A stretch of DNA of 64,000 nucleotides from positions 14,657,511 through 14,721,510 of the forward strand of contig NC_088210.1 in NCBI RefSeq assembly GCF_037126465.1. The letters are read 5' to 3'. The position numbers and the translations under genes are program-made. The first letter of the stretch is position 1, and each line of letters opens with the position of its first letter. The stretch is from Ornithodoros turicata (lineage: Eukaryota > Arthropoda > Arachnida > Ixodida > Argasidae). Below the pieces are notes generated by a model. The model worked only from the letters and a program-made list of their open reading frames with translations. It was not told where the DNA came from and did not search any database. Positions 55,371 to 64,000 of the stretch are shown here, in pieces.

Positions 55371-55619
55371 CACTCTTAAAAATGAACTTCACCGCACAGC
55401 ACCCTCCTGGCCAACCATCGTCTCGAATGATATCGTTATTAACCCTGATTTGTTGAAAACGGAAGGCGTACGCCTTTTTTGTGACAATTATGAACAGCAT
55501 AAGTGTCACAAAAAAGGCGTACGCCTCCCGTTTTCAGCAAATCAGGGAAGATGACGATATCATTCGAGATTATAGTTCGCTAGGAGCGTGCTATGCGGTG
55601 AAGTTCATTTTTAAGAGCG
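55371..55619. mobile_element. Foldback MITE, subfamily A
   Basis: A 249-bp palindrome from CACTCTTAAAAATGAACTTC to CATTTTTAAGAGCG. The core GGCGTACGCCTTTTTTGTGACAATTATGAACAGC is as in the 28576 copy. One right-terminal base is changed. Confidence 0.92.
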
Positions 55620-57209
55620 CAGGGCTTCTTTGTCGCAGGCTTAAAGGTTATAGAAATATTTCCACATGTGGTTTGGAAAGTCGGCGCTCGCATATCGACT
55701 TTTTGTGCCCAGTCTAGAAACCGGACAGCTTCTTCGCTTCGCGGGAGCCATCGCTACTGTCCTATGGACACCAGTCTCCGGTGGCTGACCTGACACCTGA
55801 CCAAAAGGGTGCCAAAGAGTAAAACTGATGCAGGAGGCGACATTTAATCGGTGACATTTCCACCTTTGTTTTTTTCCTTTTTCAATCACTCAATCAATCC
55901 TCGGGGACAATGCCAACGCCAGCAAATACCAAGGACGGGGCTATTGCCACGTTTCCGTATAAGCGAATCAGAGTGACACTATAGTAGAACATTGTTTTCA
56001 GTACTTCATGTCCTGATATTCGGAATAACGAATTACGGATAACCGAGTGGAAAAACAAAACAAAACGAGTGTCAATAGCGAGACACGAGACCGTGTGTAC
56101 ATATGTAGTCACTTTGTGTTCTTCCATCTTGTATTCCTATTCTTGTGGAGGGGAACCTCTCAAAGTTCTGCGCCGACACGTGGAGGCGACACCTGGTTCG
56201 AATCTCTGTACTGCTGTGCTCTGTGGGTGTTCTCGTTGAGTTCTTTTTTTTTTCTCTCTCTCTCAGGCGGTCTCAGGTAGATGACGGCAACGTTTCATGT
56301 GAATACTGCCCGAGAAGTTTTCCTCTTCAGAGCGCTACACACTATCACGTTGTCGTATAGAGCGTTCTTTTTTTTTTTCTTCTTCTTCTTCTTTCTCAGC
56401 TAACTGCCGTCTATACTTACGGCGATTTAATTAACGGCGTTTCAACAACGTAGAGAAACTCTCGCAATTGTTTAAGCGTGACAACGACAAAATCTGGGCT
56501 CGAAATACAACCGATAATTAAAGGTATTTTGGCCCGTTTCCAACGAAGGGCTATTTTGTCAGTGCAACAATACAAGCCGTATTGTTAACTGAAAACAAGG
56601 CACAAAAGAGAAGAAGAAGAAGAAAATGAAAACAACGGAAATGTGCCGTGGACTCGTGTCCAGGCACATCAATTTACGTGACCAGCATTCCGTGCTGCGC
56701 CCCGAACACGACGGAGAACTCAACGCGCAGCAGTGATGTATGAGGACGATAGAGATCGACGCAGTTCAGGAAACCGAAATCAAACCACCATTTCATTAAA
56801 CGTGCCTTTCACCGCAGTATTCACCGTCGAGCATCGAGGAAGTAGAAAATGTATCAGGGCCCGGAATCAGTGAGCCTTGATGAGTGAGGCCTCCGGTGGC
56901 CATTACGACTAGACAGGATATAGGTTAGTGGGATCGACAGGCCCGACCCTCGGCGGCAATTTGCGAACTTACCTGTAACACAGTTTACTGATTGCGTAAG
57001 CAGAGCAGGCGCCGAACTCACAATGGCGAACGAAAACCGCCAGAGCAGTCTCGCGGTTACACGCGAGCATTGTCCGCGGACAATGGGTATTATTATGCGC
57101 GCGTGCAAAGACTTATATTAGTGTATCGCTCTTTTTTTTTTTCCTTAAAAATGTGCAAAAAATGTGCGAGGTTAAACTCTTTCGGTGCAAAGACGGCTAG
57201 ACATTACAC
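55620..57209. other. Unannotated DNA with CT/TTC tracts
   Basis: A TTC tract at 56368-56396 and a CTCTCT tract near 56253-56265. ATATTCGGAATAACGAATTACGGATAACCG near 56016-56050 is reminiscent of pogo/Tigger-type ends, but no partner end was established. No gene is recognised. Confidence 0.35.
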
Positions 57210-57512
57210 ACTCTAAAAACACAACTTCACAGCATAGCACGGTGCACACTAAACGCTACCACGCACGCTTAGAAATGAACTTCACCGCACAGCACGCTCC
57301 TAGCCAACCATCACCTCGAATGATATCGTTATCTGCACTGATTTGCTGAAAACGGGAGGCGTACGCATTTTTTGTGACAATTATGAACAGCATAGGTGTC
57401 ACAAAAAAGGCGTACGCCTCCCGTTTTGAACAAATCTGGGAAGATAACGATATCATTCGAGATTATGGTTGGCTAGGTGCGTGCTATGAGGTGAAGTTCA
57501 TTTCTAAGAGTA
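57210..57512. mobile_element. Foldback MITE, subfamily A, preceded by an end fragment
   Basis: The fragment CACTCTAAAAACACAACTTC (57210-57255) is followed by a full palindrome 57265-57512 (GCTTAGAAATGAACTTC to GAAGTTCATTTCTAAGAG). Confidence 0.88.
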
Positions 57513-57513
57513 C

Positions 57514-57711
57514 GAATGATAGGGTTGTAGGGTTATTTGCCGAAAATGGGAGGCAGTACGCCTTTCTCTTTTCTTTTTTTTTTTTTCGAGTGACAATTAT
57601 TATGAACAGTGAAGGTGTCACAAAAAAAAAAAAAAGAAAGAAAAAGGCATACGCCACCCGTTTTCAACAAATCAGGATATATAACGATATCATTCGAGAT
57701 TATGGTTGGCT
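57514..57711. mobile_element. Foldback MITE with expanded homopolymers
   Basis: The core arms carry enlarged T/C and A runs (TCTCTTTTCTTTTTTTTTTTTCG on the left, matched A-runs on the right) around GTGACAATTATTATGAACAG. The left outer arm is mostly lost. A CACTCTTAAAAATGA end follows at 57713. Confidence 0.75.
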
Positions 57712-57723
57712 ACACTCTTAAAA

Positions 57724-57924
57724 ATGATGGTGGTGGTGGAGATGTTGAAAGGGCTTGCCGTTGTCGGCCTCACGTATGTGGGCAACGTCACGACTGACGC
57801 CCTGGGGAAATGTGCGTCCTGGGCCGACTTCTAGGGGAACTGTGCCGACATATGTCTGAAAGCGTCTGAGGAAAACCCAGGAAAAACCCCAGACAGCACA
57901 GCCGGCACCGGGATTCGAACCCGG
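57724..57924 (-). mobile_element. SINE family 2 copy
   Basis: GATGGTGGTGG tail, CTTGCCGTTGTCGGCCTCACG, GTCCTGGGCCGACTTCTAGG, CATATGTCTGAAAGCG, GAGGAAAACCCAGG, CAGACAGCACAGCCGGC and then GGGATTCGAACCCGGG. On the minus strand this B-box reads GGGTTCGAATCCC. The rest of the tRNA-like head is cut by a MITE at 57925. Confidence 0.82.
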
Positions 57925-58158
57925 GTAAAAATAAACTTCACCGCATAACACGCTCCTAGCCAACCATCATCCCGAATGACAACGTTCTCGCCCCTGATTT
58001 GCTGAAAACGGGAGGAGGAGTCTATTTTGTACCCATTTTGCACGGCACAAAATAGGCTCCTCCTCCCGTTTTCAACAAATCAGGGGCGACAACGTTGTCA
58101 TTCGGGATGATGGTTGGCTAGGAGAGTGCTATGCGATGAAGTTCATTTTTATGAGTGT
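57925..58158. mobile_element. Foldback MITE, subfamily D
   Basis: Outer arms TAAAAATAAACTTCACCGC and CTAGCCAACCATCATCCCG. The core GGGAGGAGGAGTCTATTTTGTACCC is mirrored by CACAAAATAGGCTCCTCCTCCC. The GGCGTACGCC core of subfamily A is replaced entirely. Inserted in a SINE head. Confidence 0.88.
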
Positions 58159-59019
58159 TCGCGTGGAAGGTAACAATCTACGCCACTCATAATGGCCACT
58201 AAGCAACGGTCACTGAACCAGTCTGCGGATCGCAACAAAGCCCGTGACATTCTCGGTTGAGCTTTGGCTTGGAACATATTCAACTGGTGCGTAACGAAAC
58301 GGAAGCACGCACGTTCCTCGTCTAGTTTTTCCCGGAGTCAGAAATGAAGACCATTGAATTGTCCGACCGCAGTGATTGTGAAGGGGAGCGTTAATGGTCC
58401 GTATGGCCTCCGCCTAATTCATTCACGAAAGCGTGACAAAGCCTTGCGCTCGTTGAGAACGCAGTAATTGGTTGCGCCGCGTTTTCTGAATCTGTCTCTC
58501 GCAAGGCAAAAAAAAAAAGAGAGATATCGTCTTGCCCGTTGAACACACGGCGCATTGTGGCCAGGCTGGGCTTTCGCGTGGAGAATTTCGAAGTGGAAAA
58601 CAAAGGCGTGGTTGTGCACACGTTGACCCCCGCTAAACGTGTAAGGGCATTCAAGGTTGATCGTCATGGGGAGCGTGAGAATAGGGGACCCAAAAACGCG
58701 AGCGCTATAATGCACGTAGTGACTTCTTGCGCACGGATTGCGTTACTCGTTTGCAGCGCCGCTATACGGCCGACACCGGAGACGTTGGAAAGAAAACAAC
58801 GAGGAATAAAGAAAGACCTTTTGTAAACAGTGGAGTATTGCGTCATTAGTACTAAAAATGATAAACATAGTAATACTTTTTTTGTGTGTGTGTGTCTTTG
58901 CCGAAAGTAACAATATTTATTTCTGGATATTAGTCTGGTGGTGGTTTAGCACTTTGTGACCTCGAGCATTTCAGACCTACAACCGTATTTGTAAAGCAAA
59001 GCGCTGTTGTATTGACATC
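58159..59019. other. Unannotated DNA
   Basis: No gene or repeat family is recognised. The overlapping frames at 58391-58826 on both strands have no domain. Confidence 0.4.
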
Positions 59020-59100
59020 GAGTAGAGCACGCTTTTACAACGGACTAACCGGGACCGGTAATCCAGAAGATGTGGGTTCGAGTACAATACAGCTGGCTAA
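59020..59100 (+). repeat. tRNA-like sequence (pseudo-tRNA or SINE head)
   Basis: GAGTAGAGCACGC, GGTAATCCAGAAGATGTGGG, TTCGAGTAC resemble a D-arm, an anticodon 3' arm and a T-arm. The anticodon stem and the acceptor stem do not pair well by eye, so a working tRNA is unlikely. Confidence 0.3.
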
Positions 59101-59454
59101 CCGTTTCAGTGACTTCCTTCTTTCATCATTAACCTGCCATGTCCAGTTTGAACATGGACTCTAGTGAGCCAAGCCAGAGGTGGCTTTCGAAAATAGCGTG
59201 CGGCCCCAAAAAATTGCTTGAGTCGCTCTCGCAGCCGGCGCGAACCCATGTGAGCGTGTCGTCTGCAGATGGACGAAAATATTGACCCCCCCCCCCAAAA
59301 AAAAAAAAAAAAGAAAGAAGAAGAAACGATTTCTGTTTATGACACAAATTATTTTTACGACTAATGACGCAAAATAGTATTTAGCAATTATTATAAGGAG
59401 ATTTCTAAAATTTTTGATATTATATTTGCCTTTTATAGTAAGGCTTGATGGCTA

Positions 59455-59512
59455 CACTCTAGAGACAGAGCTTCCCCGCATGGCACGCTCTGCGCCAACC
59501 ATTGCCACGAAT
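59455..59512. mobile_element. Foldback MITE left-end fragment, subfamily B
   Basis: CACTCTAGAGACAGAGCTTC, GCACGCTCTGCGCC, AACCATTGCCACGAATC, interrupted by the next copy at 59519. Confidence 0.75.
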
Positions 59513-59518
59513 CATATA

Positions 59519-59765
59519 CACTCTAAAAACAGAACTTTACCGCATAGCACGCTGTGTGCCAACCATAGCCGCGAGTGATAGGGTTATCGCTTTTGAGTTG
59601 AGGAGAGAGGGAGCCGTACGCCTTTTTGTGGCAATTACCATATATCCAAACTGCCACAAAAAGGAGTACGCCCCTCTCTCTCCTCGAATCAGAAGCGATA
59701 ACCCTATCATTCGTGGCGACGATTGGGGCACGGCGTGCTATGCGGCGAAACTCTGTTTTTAGGGT
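59519..59765. mobile_element. Foldback MITE, subfamily B, nearly intact
   Basis: 247 bp, from CACTCTAAAAACAGAACTTT to AACTCTGTTTTTAGGGTG. Arms GATAGGGTTATCGC and GGAGAGAGGGAGCCGTACGCC, core GTGGCAATTACCATATATCCAAACTGCCAC. It lies between ATA and ATA, compatible with a TA target. Reference copy for subfamily B. Confidence 0.9.
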
Positions 59766-59769
59766 GATA

Positions 59770-59950
59770 CACTCTTAAAAATGAACTTCACAACATAGCA
59801 CGCTCCCAGCCAACCATGATCTCGAATGACATCGTTCTCGCCCCTGATTTGTTGAAAACGCCTTTTTCTTTTTTACCACAGTGTGTAACTGGTACAAAAA
59901 AGGCGTACGCCTCCCTCTCTTTTCGAATCAGAAGCAATAACGATAATCAT
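59770..59950. mobile_element. Chimeric foldback MITE (A left arm, B right arm)
   Basis: The left arm CACTCTTAAAAATGAACTTC, GACATCGTTCTCGCCCCTG, ATTTGTTGAAAACG is A/D type. The right inner arm GTACGCCTCCCTCTCTTTTCG, AATCAGAAGCAATAACG is B type. The arms no longer mirror each other. It lacks the outer right arm and runs into AAATAAT tracts. Confidence 0.8.
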
Positions 59951-60884
59951 TAAATAATAAAATAATAAATCATAAAACCGTTATTAATTAACTAAACAAT
60001 TAAAATAGTTATAGTTCAAACTGCGCTATAAAGCCCATTATATGCCACGCGCGCAGAAAGGCAGCTGCGTACATTCTACCGCTTGGGCTTCGGTTCACTC
60101 ATTATCACGTATCCTTCTCTGAAACTCTCTTCGTTCCGATTTCTTCCAGACTGTTTCCGTTCCAGGCTTTCCACTCCACACCGTCTCTAGTGGTTTTCCC
60201 AAGATTTCAAAGACGTTTCGCTTCTATTCCATCGCGCTCGTATTGGAAACCAGCCTCCGTAGCTTCGATTTTTCCTGCGGAATATAGCTAGCAGAAAAGC
60301 AGAGACGGCTGCATTGAAGCGTAAATGTTACACGACCCAAACACGCCTTGTCGAACGAGAGTACGCGAAACGGTTCACTTTACACAGAAAAGGTACTACG
60401 CCCAGCAAATTTATTTTTCTTCTTATTTTCTTCCTTTTCTTTGCATGTGACCACCCCCTGGAGAGATACTTCCTCTTTTAGGACTTTCTATTAGTAGTAG
60501 CCCATTGGGCTATCGGCCGAGGAAACGGATTTATTTCGGGAAATATCCAGCAGTGAATGTAATTATCCAGGCAGGCGGAAGTGTATAGCCCACGCGTCGT
60601 AGTCACGCGGCGCGGTCGGTAATCCGGCGAATGAGACGGGAAATTAAATGACCAGTTGAAATGAGGAAGGAAGGCTTGAATGAAAAACACCTGGAGCTTA
60701 ACTGTGAAAGAGTGGAATTGTTCCAATGTGTACAAGTAACATAGTTTAAAGCGAAGGAAAACTCTCGCGCGTGTGCTTTTTTTTTTTTTTTTTTGCATAT
60801 ATCGGTGTAAATGTCTTTTTATGTCCTCGACACATGCGTTTGTGGTGACAGAAGGATGTTCTGTAGAACACCCTCATTAAATTG
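59951..60884. other. Unannotated DNA
   Basis: An AT-rich start (59951-60010), then mixed sequence, with a T-run at 60778-60794. No gene is recognised. Confidence 0.4.
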
Positions 60885-61100
60885 TGTATCCTACAAAAAA
60901 CACCATTTCAAGTGGCGTATTCTAAGCACCGTTTCAAAGGTCATATTCTACAAAAGCGTCATTTCGAGGGTATATTCTATAAAAGTACCATTCCAAAGGG
61001 CATATACCAAAGAAGCGCCATTTCAAATATTCCATAGAAAGCACCATTTCAAATTGCATATTACATAGAAAGCACGGTTTCAAAATACATATTTTATACA
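60885..61100. repeat. Diverged tandem repeat, units of about 26-31 bp
   Basis: Seven units of the form CACCATTTCAAATGGCATAT, TCTACAAAAG follow one another with many substitutions. The plus-strand frame of repeated KHHFK-like words comes from this repeat and is not a gene. Confidence 0.8.
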
Positions 61101-62090
61101 GGTTGATATTTTTTATGGCAAGGTTTATTTTATGGTTTCAAAATGCATTTTACAGAGGTTTATTTTATGGCAAGGTTTACTTTATTTTACTAATTTGCTA
61201 ACTAACTAACTAGCTAGATACACCCTGAAATGTGTAAAAAAAAATCACTGTGTGCGTTTAACAGCAAACGAGTGGTGTTGTTCCAATGTACTGACAGGCA
61301 ACACCATTTTGAACCGAAAGAAAACTTATACGGGCAACATTGTACGCTGGTTTCGCAAGAGGAGAAAAAGCAGCAAAATTGTCTCAAAATTAAACCCGGC
61401 CCTCACCTCATTACAACATTAAAGAGAGATAATACTGGAAGAGAATTGAGGAACGACGGTTTAAATTAAAACTAGCGCGGTTCCAGAAAGAATAGCAAAC
61501 TTCCGGGTGGCTGAAGCGATTATACGTACCTACTACTTATTCATGCTACCAAGCAACCGTTCGACTGTCTGTTCGCGCCCGTACAGATTGCCATCTACTC
61601 TTTCACAGCAAAAAAAAAAAAAAAAAAAAAGACGAACTATCACAGTATAAAGGGGCATTAGAAGAAAAAAAAAAGGAAAGAAAGAACGAGATAAGAAATG
61701 GAAGGCGTGTTGTGCTGAACGGATGCAGCAGTATTTTCTTTCTTCCCTATCCCATAACCTTCTTTCGTCTATCATCTGGAAAAATCTTGACAAAGTATTC
61801 CGATGAGAAAATAAGAGCGATCAGCAGACGGATCACAAAAGGCGGTCGGCCAGGTGTGGACGATGATATCGAGGGACTGGAGGCCAACGGTTCCCGGAAA
61901 TTATCTCAAGGAGCCAAGTTCTACAAATTTCTGTTGCTACATACCCATCGCACCCGTGAATTATCTATCAGTTATGACTATCCGTGGCTTTTTGGCCAAC
62001 CCATGGTGCCTGAACCGATAAAACCTGCTTCCTGCGTAGCATATTATCGGAGATAAAGAGCCCTTGTGGTCAAGACTAACCGCAGTCCTG
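61101..62090. other. Unannotated DNA
   Basis: A-runs at 61610-61630 and 61665-61674. The 114-codon frame at 61712-62056 has no recognisable domain. No gene is called. Confidence 0.4.
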
Positions 62091-62397
62091 CACTCTCAAA
62101 AATGATAGCTTCAGCACATAGCACGCTCCTAGCCAACCATCATCCCTACACTCTTAAAAATGAACTTCACCGCATAGCACACTCCTAGCCAGCCATCATC
62201 TCGAATGATATCGCTATCTGCCCTGATTTGTTGAAAACGGGAGGCGTACGCCTTTTTTGTGACACTTGTGCTGTTCATAATTGTCACAAGAAAGGCGTAC
62301 CCCTACCATTTTCAACAAATCAGGGTAGATAGCGATATCATTCGAGATGATGGTTAGCTAGGAGCGTGCTATGCGGTGAAGTTCATTTCCAAGAGTG
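62091..62397. mobile_element. Foldback MITE, subfamily A, with a preceding end fragment
   Basis: The fragment CACTCTCAAAAATGATAGC (62091-62146) is followed by a full copy 62149-62397. Its core is in the opposite orientation (GTGACACTTGTGCTGTTCATAATTGTCAC), and the right arm is diverged (GGCGTACCCCTACCATTTTC). Confidence 0.88.
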
Positions 62398-62398
62398 C

Positions 62399-62700
62399 AG
62401 TGACATCGTTCTTTCCCCTGACTTGCTGCAAACGGGGACGTACACCGTTTGCAGCAAGTCAGGGGAAAGAACGATGCCGTTTTTGTGGCATTATGCGGTT
62501 CGTAATTGCCACAAAAATGGCGTACGCCCCCGTGTTTTCATTAAATGAAGGAAGAGAACGTTGTCGTTCGGGATTGTAGTTGGAGGAGCGTGCTATGCGG
62601 TGAAGTATGCTACATCATATATCCAAACTCTCTCCGAATGTGAAGCCAAACCCTATCATTCGTGGCAATGTTTCGCGCATAGCGTGCTATGCAGTGAAGC
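62399..62700. mobile_element. Rearranged foldback MITE plus a B right half
   Basis: CATCGTTCTTTCCCCTGACTTGCTGCAAACGGGG is immediately mirrored by GTTTGCAGCAAGTCAGGGGAAAGAACGATG, forming a new internal palindrome. The CCATTTTTGTGGCA core follows only after that, with a right arm to about 62608. A right half of subfamily B (CCTATCATTCGTGGCAATG, GTGCTATGCAGTGAAGC) follows. Confidence 0.75.
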
Positions 62701-62704
62701 GCTG

Positions 62705-62998
62705 TTTTTTTTTTAGTTCCGCGTTAGCGCCGCGAAGCAACTGTGGCTATGAGCGGCGTACAGATGTGAACAGATGGAGAGAGGACAGCATGAAGGAGTG
62801 GGGGACAGAGGGGTTATTATGCGTCCTGGGCCGACTTCAGGAGGAATAGTGCCGACATTCGTCCTGGAAAGTCTCCTAGAAAACCCGGGGAAAATCTCAG
62901 ACTGCACAACCGATAGTATTCGGAATTCCGGTAGGAGTCGGTGGGATGCGAACCCGTCACCTCTCAGTCTTCAGCACGACCATGGCGGAACTACCGAG
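62705..62998 (-). mobile_element. SINE family 1 copy
   Basis: A T-run at the left (A-tail of a minus-strand insertion), then GTTAGCGCCGCGAAGCAACT, CAGATGGAGAGAGGACAGC, GTCCTGGGCCGACTTCAGG, GCCGACATTCGTCCTGG, GACTGCACAACCGATAG. The head is GGGATGCGAACCCGTCACCTCTC and CTTCAGCACGACC. It has a small insertion (ATTCGGAATTCCGG) before the head. Confidence 0.82.
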
Positions 62999-64000
62999 AA
63001 CAGGATTCGATTATTAAGGGTGTACCTCGGCCGGTGCGTAAAATCACTATAAGATCGCACCAGAAAACGGGCTGGCTCACTTTATGTGTAACATAATTCT
63101 GCTTTTACTGCATAACATTACTATTATTACACTTTTTATCTCTCGTTCTCTCTCTCTCTACTACTACTCACTTTCTATTATCACTATCATTGTTATTATC
63201 ACAGCACGTATACCGGGTAAAGTTACCGCGAGATGAGGTTTCGAGGTCGGTTAATTCAATGAATCAATTGCACGAGAGTATTTCTGATATGCCACTAAGT
63301 TTTTCAAAAAGAGGAAATCGGTTTTGGGGAGCCTTTTTCGCACCTCTTCGCTGGAGCACGAAAATCGCGTCATTTTGCGTTGAAAATCATTGGGGAAAGA
63401 TATTTCATGAATTGATCACAGCTGTCTCGCGACGTAAAGTCACGACTTATTATTACTTCGTTAATTACAATTAATCACGAGCTGCTCCCTGCAACTAATG
63501 AAGCTCATTTTCAATTTTCGTACTGGTACGGGTACAATGTGACAGATGCCCAAAACGCCCTGTCTTTTGGTCAGGCAGTTCGTCACCAGGGTCACATATA
63601 TCTTAATTCCTACACTTATTTCTTATTCTTTTTGTTTCATTACCCTTCATTAGCATACAGCACACGGCTAAAAGTGCTAACTGGCACCTATGTTCATGGA
63701 GTCTACATGTTCATTTTTATCAATACCAGTGGTGTCAACCGAGAAATACACCTTGCTGGCATAAACTTCAACATCATGGATTTTGACAGGATGCGTCCTT
63801 TTTTAAAAAATGCAGTTTTCCCCGGAAGCACGCAAGAAAGTTCATAAATCGTGGAATCCCCAAATTTGAACTTCATTCCTCAAAAGAATGAATCGCGGGT
63901 AATATAATCAAAAACTCTTGATATGGCTCAAAATATAACTCAAAATATGGCTTTTTTGCCCTGATTTCCAACACCTTGAGTGTGAAATAAAATTATCTAT
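62999..64000. other. Unannotated DNA at the window end
   Basis: No gene is recognised. GTATACCGGGTAAAGTTACC at about 63209 could start a repeat, but no matching end lies within the window. The 102-codon frame at 63539-63847 has no domain. Confidence 0.35.

Noticed and set aside
59020..59100. A functional tRNA gene
   Set aside because: Only the T-arm and part of the D-arm resemble a tRNA. The acceptor and anticodon stems do not pair convincingly by eye.
60811..61068. Protein with repeated KHHFK and FYKS words
   Set aside because: It is the translation of the diverged tandem repeat of about 26-31 bp.

Overview
The window is eukaryotic nuclear DNA from an arthropod. A chelicerate, probably a tick, is the best guess. 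This is an inference from the Rebers-Riddiford (RR) cuticle proteins, whose chitin-binding core carries LEGDYKFGYDTG, and from the density of short repeats. No bacterial-style operons, rRNA genes or CRISPR arrays are visible. Most of the open frames that can be drawn here are chance or repeat-derived.

The real coding content is a cluster of three cuticle-type genes. Gene 1 (+) has a 12-bp coding first exon (MRFL, 25667-25678) behind a TATA box, a 10.35-kb first intron, and one large second exon (36033-37799). Together they encode a 592-aa secreted RR protein rich in Pro, Gln and Ala, with a poly(A) signal at 38879. Gene 3 (-, 48092-49907) is a Pro/Gln-rich protein of at least 604 aa with no RR domain in the visible exon. 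Gene 2 (-, 51872-52735) is a second RR protein, an exon of 287 aa starting at a phase-0 acceptor, with a poly(A) signal at 51726. Its first exon was not found. All three end in the same tail motif, LLSY(N/S)IG, which suggests a related set of structural cuticle proteins.

The rest is repeat-dominated. The main component is a family of about 240-250-bp foldback MITEs, almost perfect palindromes with CACTCT...AGAGTG ends and TA target duplications in the clean copies. About 30 full, truncated or rearranged copies are present, often in runs (13.0-14.1, 15.4-16.3, 19.5-21.7, 57.2-58.2, 59.5-60.0 and 62.1-62.7 kb). The outer arms are shared but the centres differ, and one copy pairs a left arm of one subfamily with a right arm of another. 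Two tRNA-derived SINE families are repeatedly hit by these MITEs. Also present are two 0.88-0.89-kb foldbacks ending in ACAGGGTGTC, three hAT-like elements with 8-bp target duplications, decayed LINE fragments, a Penelope-like GIY-YIG fragment, tandem and direct repeats, and AAT microsatellites.

Region by region: 1-25.5 kb is repeats and unrecognised DNA. 25.6-38.9 kb is gene 1, whose intron holds several mobile elements. 39-48 kb is repeats, including the Penelope fragment and a 0.88-kb foldback. 48-52.8 kb is genes 3 and 2. 53-64 kb is repeats, possibly hiding upstream exons of gene 2.
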